A stretch of 64,000 nucleotides of DNA from an uncultured Collinsella sp. (GCA_900541675.1 UQKU01000004.1:35445-99444); one strand, 5' to 3'. Counted from the first letter of the stretch, positions 51,472 through 60,224 are shown. Program-made: numbers and translations. Notes: generated by a model not told the origin, from the sequence alone.

Positions 51472-52272
51472 ATGGAATACTCGATCATCCAGATCGCTCT
51501 GGTCTTCGTCGTCACGTTCATCGCGGCAATCGACCAGTTTGACTTCCTCGAGTCTCTCTATCAGCCCATCGTCACCGGCGCCGTCATCGGTCTTATCCTT
51601 GGCGACCTCAACACCGGTCTTCTCGTGGGTGGTACTTATCAGCTCATGACGATCGGCAACATGCCGATCGGAGGCGCTCAGCCGCCTAACGCCGTCATCG
51701 GCGGCATCATGGCAGCCATTCTCGCTATCGCCACGGGCCTCGAGCCCAACGCGGCAGTCGGCCTCGCCATTCCGTTCGCTCTGCTTGGCCAGCTTGGCGT
51801 TACCCTGGTCTTCACGCTTATGTCCCCGCTTATGTCCACGGCCGATAACATGGCTCACAACGCGGACACCAAGGGCATCGAGCGCCTGAACTACTTCGCC
51901 ATGGCTCTGCTCGGCCTGATCTTCGCTGTCGTCGTCACCCTGTTCTTCATCGCTGGCGCTACCATCGGTCAGACCATCGCTTCCGCCATCCCGACTTGGC
52001 TGCAGACCGGTCTGTCCGCTGCAGGCGGCATGATGCGCTTCGTCGGCTTCGCCGTCCTGCTCAAGGTTATGATGAACCGCGATATGTGGGGCTTCTTCCT
52101 CATGGGCTTTGGCCTCGCGCTCATCACCGTTGCCAACGATTCTCTGGCAACCCCTGCTCTGCTCATCCTCGCTCTCATCGGTTTCGGCATCGCTTTCTGG
52201 GACTTCCAGCAGCAGACCGAGCTGAAGGGTGCAGCTGTTTCTGACGGAGGTGACTTCGAAGATGGCATCTAA
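51472..52272 (+). CDS. PTS EIIC, mannose/fructose/sorbose family
   Basis: A 266-residue membrane subunit of the sugar channel with about seven hydrophobic segments. It begins with FVVTFIAAIDQFDFLESLYQ and has VTGAVIGLILGDLNTGLLVG and GGAQPPNAVIGGIMA, all standard for ManY-type EIIC (AgaW/AgaC group). AAAGGAGG precedes the ATG. The last 11 bases overlap the EIID start, so the two channel subunits are made together. Confidence 0.95.
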   Translation: MEYSIIQIALVFVVTFIAAIDQFDFLESLYQPIVTGAVIGLILGDLNTGLLVGGTYQLMTIGNMPIGGAQPPNAVIGGIMAAILAIATGLEPNAAVGLAIPFALLGQLGVTLVFTLMSPLMSTADNMAHNADTKGIERLNYFAMALLGLIFAVVVTLFFIAGATIGQTIASAIPTWLQTGLSAAGGMMRFVGFAVLLKVMMNRDMWGFFLMGFGLALITVANDSLATPALLILALIGFGIAFWDFQQQTELKGAAVSDGGDFEDGI

Positions 52273-53344
52273 TGAGTATGTGATCCCGGAGCACTACGAG
52301 GATCTCACTCCTGCTCCGCAGCTCGACCAGAAGACCCTCAACAAGATGGCTTGGCGCTCCTGCTTCCTGCAGGCCTCGTTCAACTACGAGCGTATGCAGG
52401 CCGCTGGCTGGCTCTACTCCATCATCCCCGGTCTGGAGAAGATCCACACCAACAAGAACGACCTCGCGGCTTCCATGAGCCACAACCTGGAGTTCTTCAA
52501 CACCCACCCGTTCCTTGTCACCTTTGTTATGGGCATCGTGCTTTCGCTCGAGCAGAACAAGGTTGACATCCCCACGATCCGCGCCGTCCGCGTCGCCGCA
52601 ATGGGCCCGCTCGGTGGTATCGGTGACGCCCTGTTCTGGCTGACGCTCGTGCCTATCACGGCCGGCATCACCTCCAACATGGCCATCAACGGCAACGCCG
52701 CTGCGCCGATCATCTTCCTGGTGATCTTCAACGCCGTCCAGTTCGCTCTGCGCTTCTGGCTCATGAACTGGTCCTACAAGCTTGGCACCAGCGCTATTGA
52801 CGCTCTGACCGCCAACATGCAGGCCTTCACGCGTGCCGCTTCCATCATGGGCGTCTTCGTCGTCGGTTGCCTGGTCGTCACCATGGGTGGCACCCAGATC
52901 AACCTCCAGATCCCCAACGGCACCACCCGTGGCCTTGCCCCTACTACCGTGATCGTCTCCGAGAAGGAGGCCGAGAACTTCACCGGTATGGAGGGCATCG
53001 ATACCGAGACCGCTGAGGCCGGTACCATCGCCATGACCGATGAGGACGGCAACGCCCTCACCGCCGTCGATGCCGACGGCAACGAGGTCAAGTGCGGCGT
53101 CGCCGATCTGGGCAACGGCATGGAGTCCGTGACCTACGCTACCGTCACCGAGGATCCGGTCAACTTCTCTGTTGCCGACACCCTCAACACCATCGTCCCG
53201 AAGCTCGTCCCGCTTATGCTTACGCTGCTGCTTTACTACATGTTCGCTAAGCACAGCTGGACCCCGACCAAGGGCATTCTGCTGCTCTTCGTCCTCGGCA
53301 TCCTGGGCGCTGGCCCGCTTGGTCTCTGGCCGAGCATCTGGTAA
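52262..53344 (+). CDS. PTS EIID, mannose/fructose/sorbose family, with inserted extra segment
   Basis: Second membrane subunit of the transporter. Of 360 residues, the N-terminal RSCFLQASFNYERMQAAGWL and MGPLGGIGDALFWLTLVPIT are diagnostic for ManZ/AgaD-type EIID, as is the C-terminal LNTIVPKLVPLMLTLLLYYM. Usual length is ~270-300; the excess is an Asp/Thr/Glu-rich segment at about 230-310 (EGIDTETAEAGTIAMTDEDG, GNGMESVTYATVTE) between the last two membrane regions, probably exposed. ATG 52262 lies within the EIIC end; GGAGGTG is 11 bases upstream. Confidence 0.94.
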   Translation: MASNEYVIPEHYEDLTPAPQLDQKTLNKMAWRSCFLQASFNYERMQAAGWLYSIIPGLEKIHTNKNDLAASMSHNLEFFNTHPFLVTFVMGIVLSLEQNKVDIPTIRAVRVAAMGPLGGIGDALFWLTLVPITAGITSNMAINGNAAAPIIFLVIFNAVQFALRFWLMNWSYKLGTSAIDALTANMQAFTRAASIMGVFVVGCLVVTMGGTQINLQIPNGTTRGLAPTTVIVSEKEAENFTGMEGIDTETAEAGTIAMTDEDGNALTAVDADGNEVKCGVADLGNGMESVTYATVTEDPVNFSVADTLNTIVPKLVPLMLTLLLYYMFAKHSWTPTKGILLLFVLGILGAGPLGLWPSIW

Positions 53345-53410
53345 GGCTCTAGCTTGAGGGGTGTGTCCCTACGCGGCTCACACCCCGACCCCTTAAGCCA
53401 TGTGTATGTT

Positions 53411-53450
53411 AAAAGCCGCGTGCTCGAAAGAGCGCGCGGCTTTTGTTTTC
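53411..53450 (+). terminator. Terminator after the amino-sugar PTS operon
   Basis: AAAAGCCGCG pairs with CGCGGCTTTT and extends inward (TGCTC/GAGCG-like), followed by GTTTTC. Confidence 0.85.
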
Positions 53451-53491
53451 TTGTTGATTCGGGTGTGGCAGACAGATAATGCTAAACACCC

Positions 53492-53503
53492 AAGGTAGTA
53501 GCC
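53492..53503. promoter_or_regulatory. Possible GntR self-operator
   Basis: AAGGTAGTAGCC resembles CTGGTAGTAACCA, the reverse complement of the sites at 50009 and 54301, and lies 25 bases before the regulator's start. Confidence 0.4.
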
Positions 53504-53528
53504 GAGTTTGAGAAAATGGGAGGATAGG

Positions 53529-54260
53529 ATGGCGATCGGAGCGCGTAAGCAACCGCTGTACGATCAGCTGGTCGATATTCTGACCGAAAAGATCGACCAT
53601 GAATATCGCGCCGGTGACATGATTCCTTCCGAGCGCGAACTATCGGAGCGCTATGGTCTCTCGCGCACTACGGTACGCCTGGCTCTGCAGGAACTGGAGC
53701 GTTTAGGATTGGTGGTTCGGCAGCACGGTCGCGGTACCTTTGTGACCGACCGTTCGGCAAAGGCAACCAATCTTATGCAGTCCTACAGCTTTACCGAGCA
53801 GATGCGCGCGATGGGTCGCGACCCCGAGACCACGATTCTCGAGTTTTGCGAGATGGAGGCCGATAAGAATCTGGCCGAGCATATGGGATTGCGTATCGGC
53901 GATCGCATTTTTAAGCTCAAGCGCCTTCGTTCTGCCGACAACATGCCCATGATGGTCGAACGCAGCTATCTACCGGTTCGTCAATTTCTGTCCCTAAAGC
54001 GACCGCTACTGGAGCGTAAGCCGCTTTACGATGTGATTGAGCAAGACTTTCAGCAAAAGATACGCGTGGCCGAAGAGGAGTTCTATGCGAGCATAGCCCG
54101 TCCCACCGACGCCCACCTTTTGGGAATTGTCGAGGGCTCGCCTGTGCTCGATTTGGTCAGGACTACGTATAACGAGTCAAACGAGGTTGTGGAGTATACA
54201 CTCTCGGTTGCTCGTGCCGATCAGTTTAAATACAAGGTTTACCACCAGCGTAGCGACTAG
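53529..54260 (+). CDS. GntR-family regulator with UTRA domain (amino-sugar operon)
   Basis: A 243-residue regulator. ATG 53529 follows GGGAGG by five bases. Residues ~8-75 are the winged-helix domain (PLYDQLVDILTEKIDHEYRA, SERYGLSRTTVRLALQELER, VVRQHGRGTFVTD). The UTRA domain includes DRIFKLKRLRSADNMPMMVE and GIVEGSPVLDLVRTTYNESN, as in NagR/AgaR2-type proteins that bind phospho-amino-sugars. Its place between the PTS operon and agaS, with matching dyads before both, makes it their likely repressor; the ligand is probably a hexosamine-6-phosphate. Confidence 0.9.
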   Translation: MAIGARKQPLYDQLVDILTEKIDHEYRAGDMIPSERELSERYGLSRTTVRLALQELERLGLVVRQHGRGTFVTDRSAKATNLMQSYSFTEQMRAMGRDPETTILEFCEMEADKNLAEHMGLRIGDRIFKLKRLRSADNMPMMVERSYLPVRQFLSLKRPLLERKPLYDVIEQDFQQKIRVAEEEFYASIARPTDAHLLGIVEGSPVLDLVRTTYNESNEVVEYTLSVARADQFKYKVYHQRSD

Positions 54261-54299
54261 TGTTCGCATCGTATCCATATGATGATTCTTTGCATTTAA

Positions 54300-54335
54300 C
54301 TGGTTACTACCAGATAACCAACCGAAGTGTATAAT
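54300..54335 (+). promoter_or_regulatory. agaS promoter with GntR operator
   Basis: The perfect dyad CTGGT-TACT-ACCAG (54300-54313) sits where the -35 region would be, 16 bp before TATAAT (54330-54335). Binding there would block polymerase. Confidence 0.75.
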
Positions 54336-54374
54336 TGCACGTCAGAGGATTACTTCTAGAGAGAGGTATTAGAA

Positions 54375-55541
54375 ATGTTCGAGAAGAGTGTCGAGGAGCT
54401 CACCGAGCTCGGCGCCCAGATCACCACGGCCGAGATTGCTCAGCAGCCCGAGCTTTGGCGCGATACGCTCAACATCTATCGCGAGAACAAGGAGGCCATC
54501 GAGGCCTTCCTGGCCGAGGCTCGCGCTATGGGCGAGGGTCGTCTGTCCGTTGTCTTCACCGGTGCCGGTACGTCCGACTACGTTGGCGATACCTGCGCCC
54601 CGTACCTGCGTCACGCTGGCAACACTGATCTCTACGACTTTAAGCCCATCGCCACGACCGACATCGTGAGCGCCCCGCGCGACTTCCTGCGCGCCGAGGA
54701 TCCCACGCTCGTGGTTTCCTTTGCCCGCTCTGGCAACAGCCCCGAGAGCCTTGCCGCCGTTGCCGTTGCCAAGGAGCTCGTCCACAACGTCAAGTTCCTC
54801 AACATCACCTGCGCTCCCGAGGGCAAGCTCGCCGTCGAGTCTGCCGATGATCCCAACGCGCTGACGCTGCTCATTCCGCGCGCCAACGACAAGGGCTTCG
54901 CCATGACCGGTTCTTATTCCTGCATGACCCTGCTCTCCACCCTTATTTTCGACACTGCCTCTGACGAGCAGAAGGCCGAGTGGGTCGAGACGATTGCCAA
55001 GATGGGCGAGGAGGTCATCTCCCGTGAGCCTGAGATCGCCGATTACCTGGCTGGCGACTTCAACCGCGTGACCTACTTGGGTTCTGGCTCCTTCGGTGGC
55101 CTTGCCCAGGAGAGCCAGCTCAAGATCCTCGAGCTCGCTCACGGTCTGGTCGCTACTTCCTACGACACCTCCATGGGCTATCGTCACGGACCTAAGTCCT
55201 TCGTCGACGATAAGACGCTCGTCTTCGTGTTCGTCAACAACGACGCCTACACCCGTCAGTACGACATCGACATCCTCAACGAGATCGGTGGCGACAAGAT
55301 CGCTCAGCACACCGTTGCCGTTCAGCAGGATGGCGCTACCGTCTACGAGGGCGAGTCCTTCACCTTTAAGGGCTACGAGGCGCTTCCCGAGGGCTACCTT
55401 GCCCTGCCGTTCGTGATGTTTGCCCAGGCTATCAGCCTGCTCAACTCCGTGCGCGTGGGCAACACGCCCGATACGCCGAGCCCCACCGGCACGGTCAACC
55501 GCGTGGTTAAGGGCGTGACGATTCACCCCTTCACCGCTTAA
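54375..55541 (+). CDS. agaS: SIS-domain sugar isomerase/deaminase, AgaS type
   Basis: Converts galactosamine-6-phosphate to tagatose-6-phosphate plus ammonia in known AgaS pathways. The 388-residue protein has two SIS domains: VVFTGAGTSDYVGDT with VVSFARSGNSPESLAAV (phosphosugar loop), and YLGSGSFGGLAQESQLKILE with SMGYRHGPKSFVDD (the catalytic R-H-G-P). This matches AgaS rather than GlmS, which has a glutaminase domain, or NagB. GAGAGG precedes the ATG. It directly follows the GntR gene and an operator-promoter. Confidence 0.92.
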   Translation: MFEKSVEELTELGAQITTAEIAQQPELWRDTLNIYRENKEAIEAFLAEARAMGEGRLSVVFTGAGTSDYVGDTCAPYLRHAGNTDLYDFKPIATTDIVSAPRDFLRAEDPTLVVSFARSGNSPESLAAVAVAKELVHNVKFLNITCAPEGKLAVESADDPNALTLLIPRANDKGFAMTGSYSCMTLLSTLIFDTASDEQKAEWVETIAKMGEEVISREPEIADYLAGDFNRVTYLGSGSFGGLAQESQLKILELAHGLVATSYDTSMGYRHGPKSFVDDKTLVFVFVNNDAYTRQYDIDILNEIGGDKIAQHTVAVQQDGATVYEGESFTFKGYEALPEGYLALPFVMFAQAISLLNSVRVGNTPDTPSPTGTVNRVVKGVTIHPFTA

Positions 55542-55559
55542 TCGCGTCCCCCTGTAAGG

Positions 55560-55599
55560 GCGCCCGTCCGCTCATAACGGCGGGCGGGCGCTTTTTGTT
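55560..55599 (+). terminator. Terminator after agaS
   Basis: GCGCCCGTCCG pairs with CGGGCGGGCGC (one mismatch) and is followed by TTTTTGTTTTT. Confidence 0.85.
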
Positions 55600-55659
55600 T
55601 TTACATGGACCGGGTATAAGCATTACCACAGTCAACTGCTTTAGAAGCAAGGAGTGCAT

Positions 55660-56829
55660 ATGAGCACGTACGCAATTAAGGCTGACAAGTTCTTCTTGCC
55701 GGCAGGCCCGCAACTGGGCGGCTATCTTATGGTCGAGGATGGCGTTTTTGGCGCCTGGCAGGCCGACGAGCCCTCTTGCGAGATTAAGGACTACACGGGA
55801 TCGTGGATCGCACCGGGTATGGTCGATACCCACATCCATGGCTTCTATAACCACTCGACTACCGATAACGATCCCGAGGGCATTGATATCAGCTCGACCG
55901 AGCTCGCCCGTCGCGGTACCACCAGCTGGCTGCCCACGACGTTCACCGATGGCGTCGAGCAGATCAAGGACGCCTGCGCTGCTATCGCCAAGGCGGACGA
56001 GGGCCGCGGCCCCGACTTCTGCGGTGCCCGCATTCAGGGCATCTACCTGGAGGGCCCCTTCTTTACCATGAAGCACGTGGGCGCGCAGAACCCCGCCTAC
56101 CTGATCGATCCTTCCGAGGAGGTCTTCGATCAGTGGCAGGAGGCTGCGGGCGGTCGCATCGTTAAGAGCGCCATGGCGGCCGAGCGCGACGGTGCCGCTG
56201 CTTATGCGGCTGCTCTGAACGCCAAAGGTGTGGTGACCAGCATCGGTCACTCCGACGCCACCTACGATGAGTGCATCGCTGCCATCAACGCCGGTGCCAG
56301 CTGCTTTACGCATACCTATAACGGCCAGCGCGGGCTGCATCACCGTGAGCCCGGTGTCGTGGGCGCTGCCATGTCCACGCCCGAGACCTACGCCGAGATC
56401 ATCTGCGACGGCAAGCACGTAAACCCTGCCGCCATCAAGGCGCTGCTGCAGGCAAAGGGCTGGCAGCACACGGTGCTCATCACCGACTGCCTGGGTTGCG
56501 GCGGCATGCCCGAGGGCAGCTACACCAGTGGTGGCATGGACGTCATCATGAAGGACAACCTGTGCTGGCTCGCCGACGGCAAGAGCATTGCCGGCTCGGT
56601 GCTCACGCTTGCCCAGGGCGTCAAGAACATCGTCGACTGGGGCATCGCCAGCGCCGATATCGCCATTCGCATGGCAACTGAGGTGCCGGCGCGCTCTGCA
56701 CACATCGAGGATAAGTGCGGCAGCATCATGCCGGGTCGCGACGCCGACTTTGTCGTGTTCGACCATGAGCTCACCCTCGTCGAGACGTATGTTGGCGGCC
56801 AGAGCGTCGGCAACGCCTTTACCGAGTAA
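55660..56829 (+). CDS. nagA: N-acetylhexosamine-6-phosphate deacetylase
   Basis: Removes acetate from GlcNAc-6-P or GalNAc-6-P. An amidohydrolase-fold protein of 389 residues: metal His pair in MVDTHIHGFYNHST, catalytic-site LEGPFFTMKHVGAQNPAY, metal His in SIGHSDATYDEC and THTYNGQRGLHHREPGVVG, and the general acid/base Asp in LITDCLGCGG. The G-A-Q region (HVGAQNP where many NagA proteins have K-G-A-H) hints at an AgaA-like variant. ATG 55660 with AAGGAG. A terminator separates it from agaS but both suit the same pathway. Confidence 0.92.
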   Translation: MSTYAIKADKFFLPAGPQLGGYLMVEDGVFGAWQADEPSCEIKDYTGSWIAPGMVDTHIHGFYNHSTTDNDPEGIDISSTELARRGTTSWLPTTFTDGVEQIKDACAAIAKADEGRGPDFCGARIQGIYLEGPFFTMKHVGAQNPAYLIDPSEEVFDQWQEAAGGRIVKSAMAAERDGAAAYAAALNAKGVVTSIGHSDATYDECIAAINAGASCFTHTYNGQRGLHHREPGVVGAAMSTPETYAEIICDGKHVNPAAIKALLQAKGWQHTVLITDCLGCGGMPEGSYTSGGMDVIMKDNLCWLADGKSIAGSVLTLAQGVKNIVDWGIASADIAIRMATEVPARSAHIEDKCGSIMPGRDADFVVFDHELTLVETYVGGQSVGNAFTE

Positions 56830-56841
56830 CGAAAGAAAAAG

Positions 56842-56873
56842 ACGGCGGGCCCGAATCTGCTCGGACCCGCCGT
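56842..56873 (-). terminator. Terminator between convergent nagA and flavodoxin genes
   Basis: ACGGCGGG(C)CCGA pairs with TCGGACCCGCCGT (one mismatch). The T-rich side (TTTTTCTTTC) is on the minus strand, so it chiefly ends the flavodoxin gene. Confidence 0.8.
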
Positions 56874-56904
56874 ACGGGTTAAACGCTCAAAAGCACCTTT
56901 ACAG

Positions 56905-57489
56905 TTACAGCTTGCTAGCGATTTTCTTTGCCGTACGCTTAACGCCGGCCACCAGGCCTCCTGCAGGATGCTCCTTCTCGTATGCTAGGCGCTTCTCGCG
57001 CTTGGCGTACTCTTCGACGATGATGTCTCCATACTCGTCTTCGATCTTGTCGAAGAAGTCGACGGCACCCTTAATTTCCTCAGCGGTCGGGTGCCCCTTT
57101 TGGACACCGCCGGTGAGTTTGAACGGCCCCCACGTATCAAAGCCGGGGCAGCCGTAGACACCCATAAAGATGGCCTGCCTCATGCGGCAGATGCCATCGA
57201 TATCCTTGCCGTACCACTTGTTTTTGCCACCGTAGGTCATAAGGCCAAACACCTTGTCCTGCGGCTGCAGCACGTTCGTGAGCACGCGTGCCATGTCCTT
57301 GTCGATCTCGGAGTAATAGATGCCCGTGGCGACACCGATCAGATGATATTCGTGCAGGTTGGGATACTCGTTTTTGCCGAGCGCCTTGACGTCGAGGGTA
57401 TCGATTTCGGGGTGCGCCTCGACGATGGCGTCCACGAGCTTTTTCGTATTGCCGTGGTGGCGTGAGGCATAAAGGATGATGGTTCGCAT
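56905..57489 (-). CDS. Flavodoxin-family protein
   Basis: A 194-residue FMN-binding electron-transfer or redox protein. The start at ATG 57489 has AAAGG upstream and gives the family N-terminus: strand IILYASRHHGNTKKLVDAIV, where SRHHGNTKK is the FMN phosphate loop. HLIGVATGIYYSEIDKDMAR and VFGLMTYGGKNKWYGKDIDG supply the isoalloxazine loops. The C-terminal basic tail (KRTAKKIASKL) is atypical. It is alone on its strand inside the amino-sugar region; its role there is unknown. Confidence 0.87.
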   Translation of the reverse strand: MRTIILYASRHHGNTKKLVDAIVEAHPEIDTLDVKALGKNEYPNLHEYHLIGVATGIYYSEIDKDMARVLTNVLQPQDKVFGLMTYGGKNKWYGKDIDGICRMRQAIFMGVYGCPGFDTWGPFKLTGGVQKGHPTAEEIKGAVDFFDKIEDEYGDIIVEEYAKREKRLAYEKEHPAGGLVAGVKRTAKKIASKL

Positions 57490-57645
57490 AAGAAGGCCTT
57501 TCAGCTGTAATTGCTTCAATGTCTGTATGGTACCCCGTTGCATGGCTGGGATACCGGACGCATCGATGAACGTGCGGGTTTGTCCTTTGGTCAGGGCCGA
57601 GACGGGTTCTTGCGAGCAAAAAGCAGTTGTTCGAAAGGATGGACA

Positions 57646-58527
57646 ATGGAATACGCTCTCTCCAACGATTCGATTTCTATCAAGGTCTCCACGGCCGGCG
57701 GCTCGTTTACCTCGATTGAGGCTGGAGGTCGCGAGTACCTGTGGCAGGGTGATCCCGCCGTGTGGTCCGGCCGGGCACCGATTTGCTTCCCGATTTGCGG
57801 AGGCTTGCGCGATAACAGCGCCATGACGTTTGCCGGGCATCATGTAAAGCTCGCTCGCCACGGATTTGCGCGCAAACAGGAGTGGAAGCTGCTGAGCCAA
57901 GGCGAAAACGAGCTGGTGATGTGCCTGGCTTCCGAGGATAACGCCGCGCTGCTGAGCGATTATCCGTACCCGTTTAAGCTTGTCGCCCGCTATACGCTTG
58001 AGGGAGATGCCGTGCGCGTCTCCTATGAGGTGACCAACGAGGGAACCGAGGACATGCCGTTCTTTATCGGCGGTCATCCCGGCTTTAGGTGTCCGCTCGA
58101 TGAGGGCGAGTCCTATACGGACTACGAGCTGCGCTTTGAGAAGGATGAGGCTGCGGAGCTCTGCACCGCCGTTCCTTCGACTGGCTTGATTGATGTGGAC
58201 AGGCGCTCCAAGAACCCCATGGTTGGAAAGACGCTGCCTCTGTCACATGAGCTCTTCGATTTTGCGGAGACCATCTTTGACGTGCTCGAGAGCCGTCAGG
58301 TCACGCTTTCCAAAAAGGGCGAGGACAAGGGCGTCCGCCTGAGCTTTGAGGGCTTCCCATATCTCATTGTGTGGAGCAAGCCCGAGGGCGATTTTGTGGC
58401 AGTTGAACCCTGGGGCGGCCTTTCGACCTGCTCCGATGAGGACGACGTGCTTGAGCACAAGCGCGGCTGCCTTATCGCCAAGCCCAAGGAGACCGTCGTT
58501 CGCTCGTTCACGATTGAGATTCTGTAG
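57646..58527 (+). CDS. Aldose 1-epimerase family protein (LacX/YeaD-like)
   Basis: Interconverts alpha and beta anomers of a sugar or sugar phosphate. The 293 residues have the beta-sandwich landmarks: EYLWQGDPAVWSGRAPICFP, catalytic His in LARHGFARKQEW, the second His in IGGHPGFRCPL, and the Glu in FVAVEPWGGLSTCSDE. This N-terminal WQGDP-W-RAPI-FP pattern is that of LacX. ATG 57646 has GAAAGG upstream. The kinase gene follows after 59 bases, so it may be the first gene of a kinase-YhcH operon. Confidence 0.9.
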   Translation: MEYALSNDSISIKVSTAGGSFTSIEAGGREYLWQGDPAVWSGRAPICFPICGGLRDNSAMTFAGHHVKLARHGFARKQEWKLLSQGENELVMCLASEDNAALLSDYPYPFKLVARYTLEGDAVRVSYEVTNEGTEDMPFFIGGHPGFRCPLDEGESYTDYELRFEKDEAAELCTAVPSTGLIDVDRRSKNPMVGKTLPLSHELFDFAETIFDVLESRQVTLSKKGEDKGVRLSFEGFPYLIVWSKPEGDFVAVEPWGGLSTCSDEDDVLEHKRGCLIAKPKETVVRSFTIEIL

Positions 58528-58586
58528 TCGCATGTAGCCAATTCGTTTTGCAAGGCATAAGGAGCCTGCGAGATAAGGAGCTAGAA

Positions 58587-59522
58587 ATGATCCTCACCGT
58601 TACGATGAACCCGTCCGTCGATACGCGCTATCAGCTCGATGAGCTCATTATCGACGACGTCAACCGCGTGACGCCCGAAAAGACCGCCGGCGGTAAGGGC
58701 CTCAACGTGGCCCGCGTCCTGGGCCAGCTGGGCGACGATGTCGTGGCAACCGGCCTGCTTGGTGGTCATATGGGCGCCTATATGGCCGAGCTCATGGATG
58801 CCAACGGCATTAAGAATGATTTTGTGCCCATCAAGGGCGAGACCCGCATCTGCCTCAACATCCTCCACGCCGGCAACCAGACCGAGCTGCTCGAGAGCGG
58901 CCCGACAATTGCCCCCGAGGAGCTCGATGCCTTTACCGCCAAGTTCGCCGAGCTTGCGGGCAAGGCCGACGTCGTCACCATCTCGGGTTCGCTGCCCCGC
59001 GGCGTCGAGGCGGACTACTATGCCAAGATCACGGGCATTGCCGAGAACGCCGGCGCCAAGGTGCTGCTCGATACCTCGGGTGCCTCGCTCGAGGCTGCGC
59101 TCAAGTCCGAGGTCAAGCCTGAGCTGGTTAAGCCTAACCTGACCGAAATTAACGGCCTTCTGGGCACGAGCTTTACCACCGACGATGTGGACGAGCTCCG
59201 TTCCGCGCTCGCCTCTGACGCCCGCTTCTCCGATATCCCCTGGGTCGTCGTATCCATGGGCGCTGCCGGCTCAGTTGGCTTCCACAATGGCCGTGCGTTC
59301 CGCGCCAAGACCCCCGATATCCCCGCCGTTAACGCCACGGGCTCTGGTGACTCCACTATCGCAGGCTTCGCGCATGCCATCGCTGCCGGCGCAGACGACG
59401 AGACGGTGCTGCGTACCGCCAACACCTGCGGCAAGCTCAACGCCATGGATCCCATGACTGGCCACTTGGTTATGGATCGTTGGGACGAGGTTTACAACGG
59501 CGTTGTCGTGACCGAGCTGTAG
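58587..59522 (+). CDS. PfkB-family hexose-phosphate kinase, LacC/FruK type
   Basis: Phosphorylates tagatose-6-phosphate (LacC) or fructose-1-phosphate (FruK). The 311-residue ribokinase-fold protein has TMNPSVDTRYQLDEL, the Gly-rich KTAGGKGLNVARVLGQLG, SGSLPRGVEADYYAKI and the anion-hole/catalytic motif NATGSGDSTIAGFAHAI with the base Asp. Next to AgaS and NagA, tagatose-6-phosphate is the likely substrate, but sequence alone cannot exclude FruK. Aldolase for the bisphosphate is not in the window. AAGGAG precedes ATG 58587. Confidence 0.88.
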   Translation: MILTVTMNPSVDTRYQLDELIIDDVNRVTPEKTAGGKGLNVARVLGQLGDDVVATGLLGGHMGAYMAELMDANGIKNDFVPIKGETRICLNILHAGNQTELLESGPTIAPEELDAFTAKFAELAGKADVVTISGSLPRGVEADYYAKITGIAENAGAKVLLDTSGASLEAALKSEVKPELVKPNLTEINGLLGTSFTTDDVDELRSALASDARFSDIPWVVVSMGAAGSVGFHNGRAFRAKTPDIPAVNATGSGDSTIAGFAHAIAAGADDETVLRTANTCGKLNAMDPMTGHLVMDRWDEVYNGVVVTEL

Positions 59523-59540
59523 GAGCTTGTGCTGCGCCCC

Positions 59541-59687
59541 CGGCATCGGTTGCTAGCTCATGTCGACGACAAGTGCAGTAGCATTATGCCGGGGCGCGAC
59601 GCCGACACTGTCGTGTTCAATCCCGACCTTACCCTGGTCGAGACGCATGTGGGTGGCAACAGCGTCGGTAATGCGTTTGCCGAGTAG
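59541..59687 (+). pseudogene. Remnant of a second nagA (C-terminal ~45 codons)
   Basis: In frame, this 147-bp stretch encodes ...DDKCSSIMPGRDAD, VVFNPDLTLVETHVGG and NSVGNAFAE-stop. The 3' end of nagA (56700-56829) encodes EDKCGSIMPGRDAD, VVFDHELTLVETYVGG and QSVGNAFTE-stop. The rest of the gene is missing, so it is a truncated duplicate or a recombination scar between the kinase and YhcH genes. Confidence 0.88.
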
Positions 59688-59719
59688 CCGCCAAAGAAAC
59701 GATCCGAGAGGGGATTTAG

Positions 59720-60193
59720 ATGATTTACGGTGCATTGGGCGATATCGAGGAGTACCGTGGAATGCTCAAGGGCCTCGACGTGCTGATCGATTGGCTCGAG
59801 GAGAACGATCCGGCGAAGCTCGAGGTCGGCAGCCATCCGATTCTGGGCGACAAGGTCTTTGCGAACGTCATGGCTCCCACGACGCGTCCCGAGGCCGAGG
59901 CTCACTACGAGACGCATCAGCGCTATCACGACCTGCAGATTGACGTTGAGGGTCGCGAGGCCTTTAAGGTTGCCACGGGCAGCCTGACGCTGGTCCAGGA
60001 GTTCGACGAGAAGGACGACTACGATCTGGTCGATTCCGACGCCTCGATCGCCGGCGATCTTGCTGACGACAAGTTTGCGCTGTTTGTTGCCGGCGAGCCT
60101 CACATGCCCACGCTCGAGTTCCCGGGCGATGGCGCGCAGCCGGTCAAGAAGATTTGCTTTAAGCTGCTTGCCGACGCTTACTGGGAGGAGTAA
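59720..60193 (+). CDS. YhcH/YjgK/YiaL (DUF386) family protein
   Basis: A 157-residue cupin-like protein; relatives (NanQ) speed up anomerisation of sialic or other amino sugars. The family features include MIYGALGDIEEYRGM at the start, HQRYHDLQIDVEGREAF with metal-binding His, Asp and Glu, and the late metal His in FVAGEPHMPTLEF. GAGAGGGG precedes the ATG. In this region it fits an accessory role in amino-sugar use. A nagA remnant separates it from the kinase. Confidence 0.9.
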   Translation: MIYGALGDIEEYRGMLKGLDVLIDWLEENDPAKLEVGSHPILGDKVFANVMAPTTRPEAEAHYETHQRYHDLQIDVEGREAFKVATGSLTLVQEFDEKDDYDLVDSDASIAGDLADDKFALFVAGEPHMPTLEFPGDGAQPVKKICFKLLADAYWEE

Positions 60194-60224
60194 CGAGCTG
60201 CTCGGTTGAGCTGTTCGTCTGATG

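Noticed and set aside
58587..59522. Firm call as fruK
   Set aside because: The PfkB motifs are shared by FruK and LacC; no fructose PTS is adjacent and the amino-sugar setting favours tagatose-6-phosphate, so no symbol was given.
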